Positions 63,721-64,000 of a stretch of DNA of 64,000 nucleotides are shown here, piece after piece. The stretch comes from Argyresthia goedartella. Its lineage: Eukaryota; Arthropoda; Insecta; Lepidoptera; Argyresthiidae. The translations under genes and the position numbers were made by a program. The stretch is taken from NCBI GenBank assembly GCA_949825045.1, contig OX463815.1, forward strand, positions 32,541,356 through 32,605,355, in the 5' to 3' direction. Below the pieces are notes generated by a model. It saw nothing but the letters and a program-made list of their open reading frames with translations, did no database searches and was not told where the DNA came from. Position 1 is the first letter of the stretch, and each line of letters opens with the position of its first letter.

Positions 63721-64000
63721 GACGTCAAAAAATCGGACAGATCTGTCGTTTCCCCACCCTAATACTCCCATTTCCCCACTTGTCCCGAATGCTTGAAATG
63801 GCAATTTAAAAAAGATTTTAACTCGAAAACTAATAATTTCCGACGGTTCGCGTATTTTGAAATCGTCTCGGAATACACTAATCATGCATAGAAAAAATCA
63901 GCATAAGCATCTGAAACCGCAGTCTTCTAAAGTCCTTCCCAACACTGGACTTGAGATGAATTATTTTGTTCTTGTGAATGAAGGTTGATTTTAATTTTTT
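63721..64000. other. Unassigned sequence at the window end
   Basis: No recognisable gene. A minus-strand frame (63885-63610) runs mostly through the AGGTCA repeat and is not supported. Confidence 0.35.

Overview
This is eukaryotic, AT-rich DNA that is almost entirely transposon sediment. I infer a moth or butterfly (Lepidoptera). The reasons are the element mixture (DD37D mariner, a DD82E IS630-Tc1-mariner element, Copia, Gypsy, Bel/Pao, CR1/Jockey-like LINEs, a tRNA-headed SINE) and a dispersed repeat beginning CCGGCCAAGTGCGAGTCGG that is common in moth genomes. No bacterial operons, rRNA, true tRNA gene or CRISPR is visible.

Layout. 1-7 kb: MITEs, LINE ends, an IS630-like relic and a dispersed repeat. 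7-10 kb: a Copia 3' end, then an AT-rich tandem array into which a GC-richer, 5'-truncated retroelement (zinc finger plus nuclease-like C-terminus) has inserted with an 11-bp duplication. 10.4-11.7 kb: an apparently complete mariner. 12-16.6 kb: several MITEs and a minus-strand, multi-exon pseudogene of a transposon-like protein family. 17.8-22 kb: a long-TIR element and five copies of a ~460-bp repeat. 22-25 kb: a rearranged Copia. 26-43 kb: a nest. Two plus-strand copies of one LINE lie tail-to-tail with a minus-strand copy; that copy is split by a 4.4-kb DNA transposon (6-bp target duplication) and by a terminally redundant Gypsy, which itself carries another LINE. 43-54 kb: mostly unassigned sequence, one large uninterrupted ORF (991 codons, Cys/Lys-rich) that is the best candidate host gene, and a dead Tc1. 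54.3-61.9 kb: a DD82E element split by a SINE and by a very young Bel/Pao element with identical 522-bp LTRs that lacks its reverse transcriptase. 62-64 kb: a Merlin-like relic, a 130-bp tandem repeat and clustered AGGTCA motifs.

Most coding sequence here served transposition. The elements with the clearest signs of recent activity are the mariner (intact ORF, matched TIRs, TA duplication) and the Bel/Pao insertion. Chronology can be read from nesting: LINE A, then Gypsy and the 4.4-kb transposon, then the Jockey-like LINE and the dispersed repeat inside them; DD82E element, then SINE and Bel/Pao. All family calls come from motifs read by eye; no database search was run.
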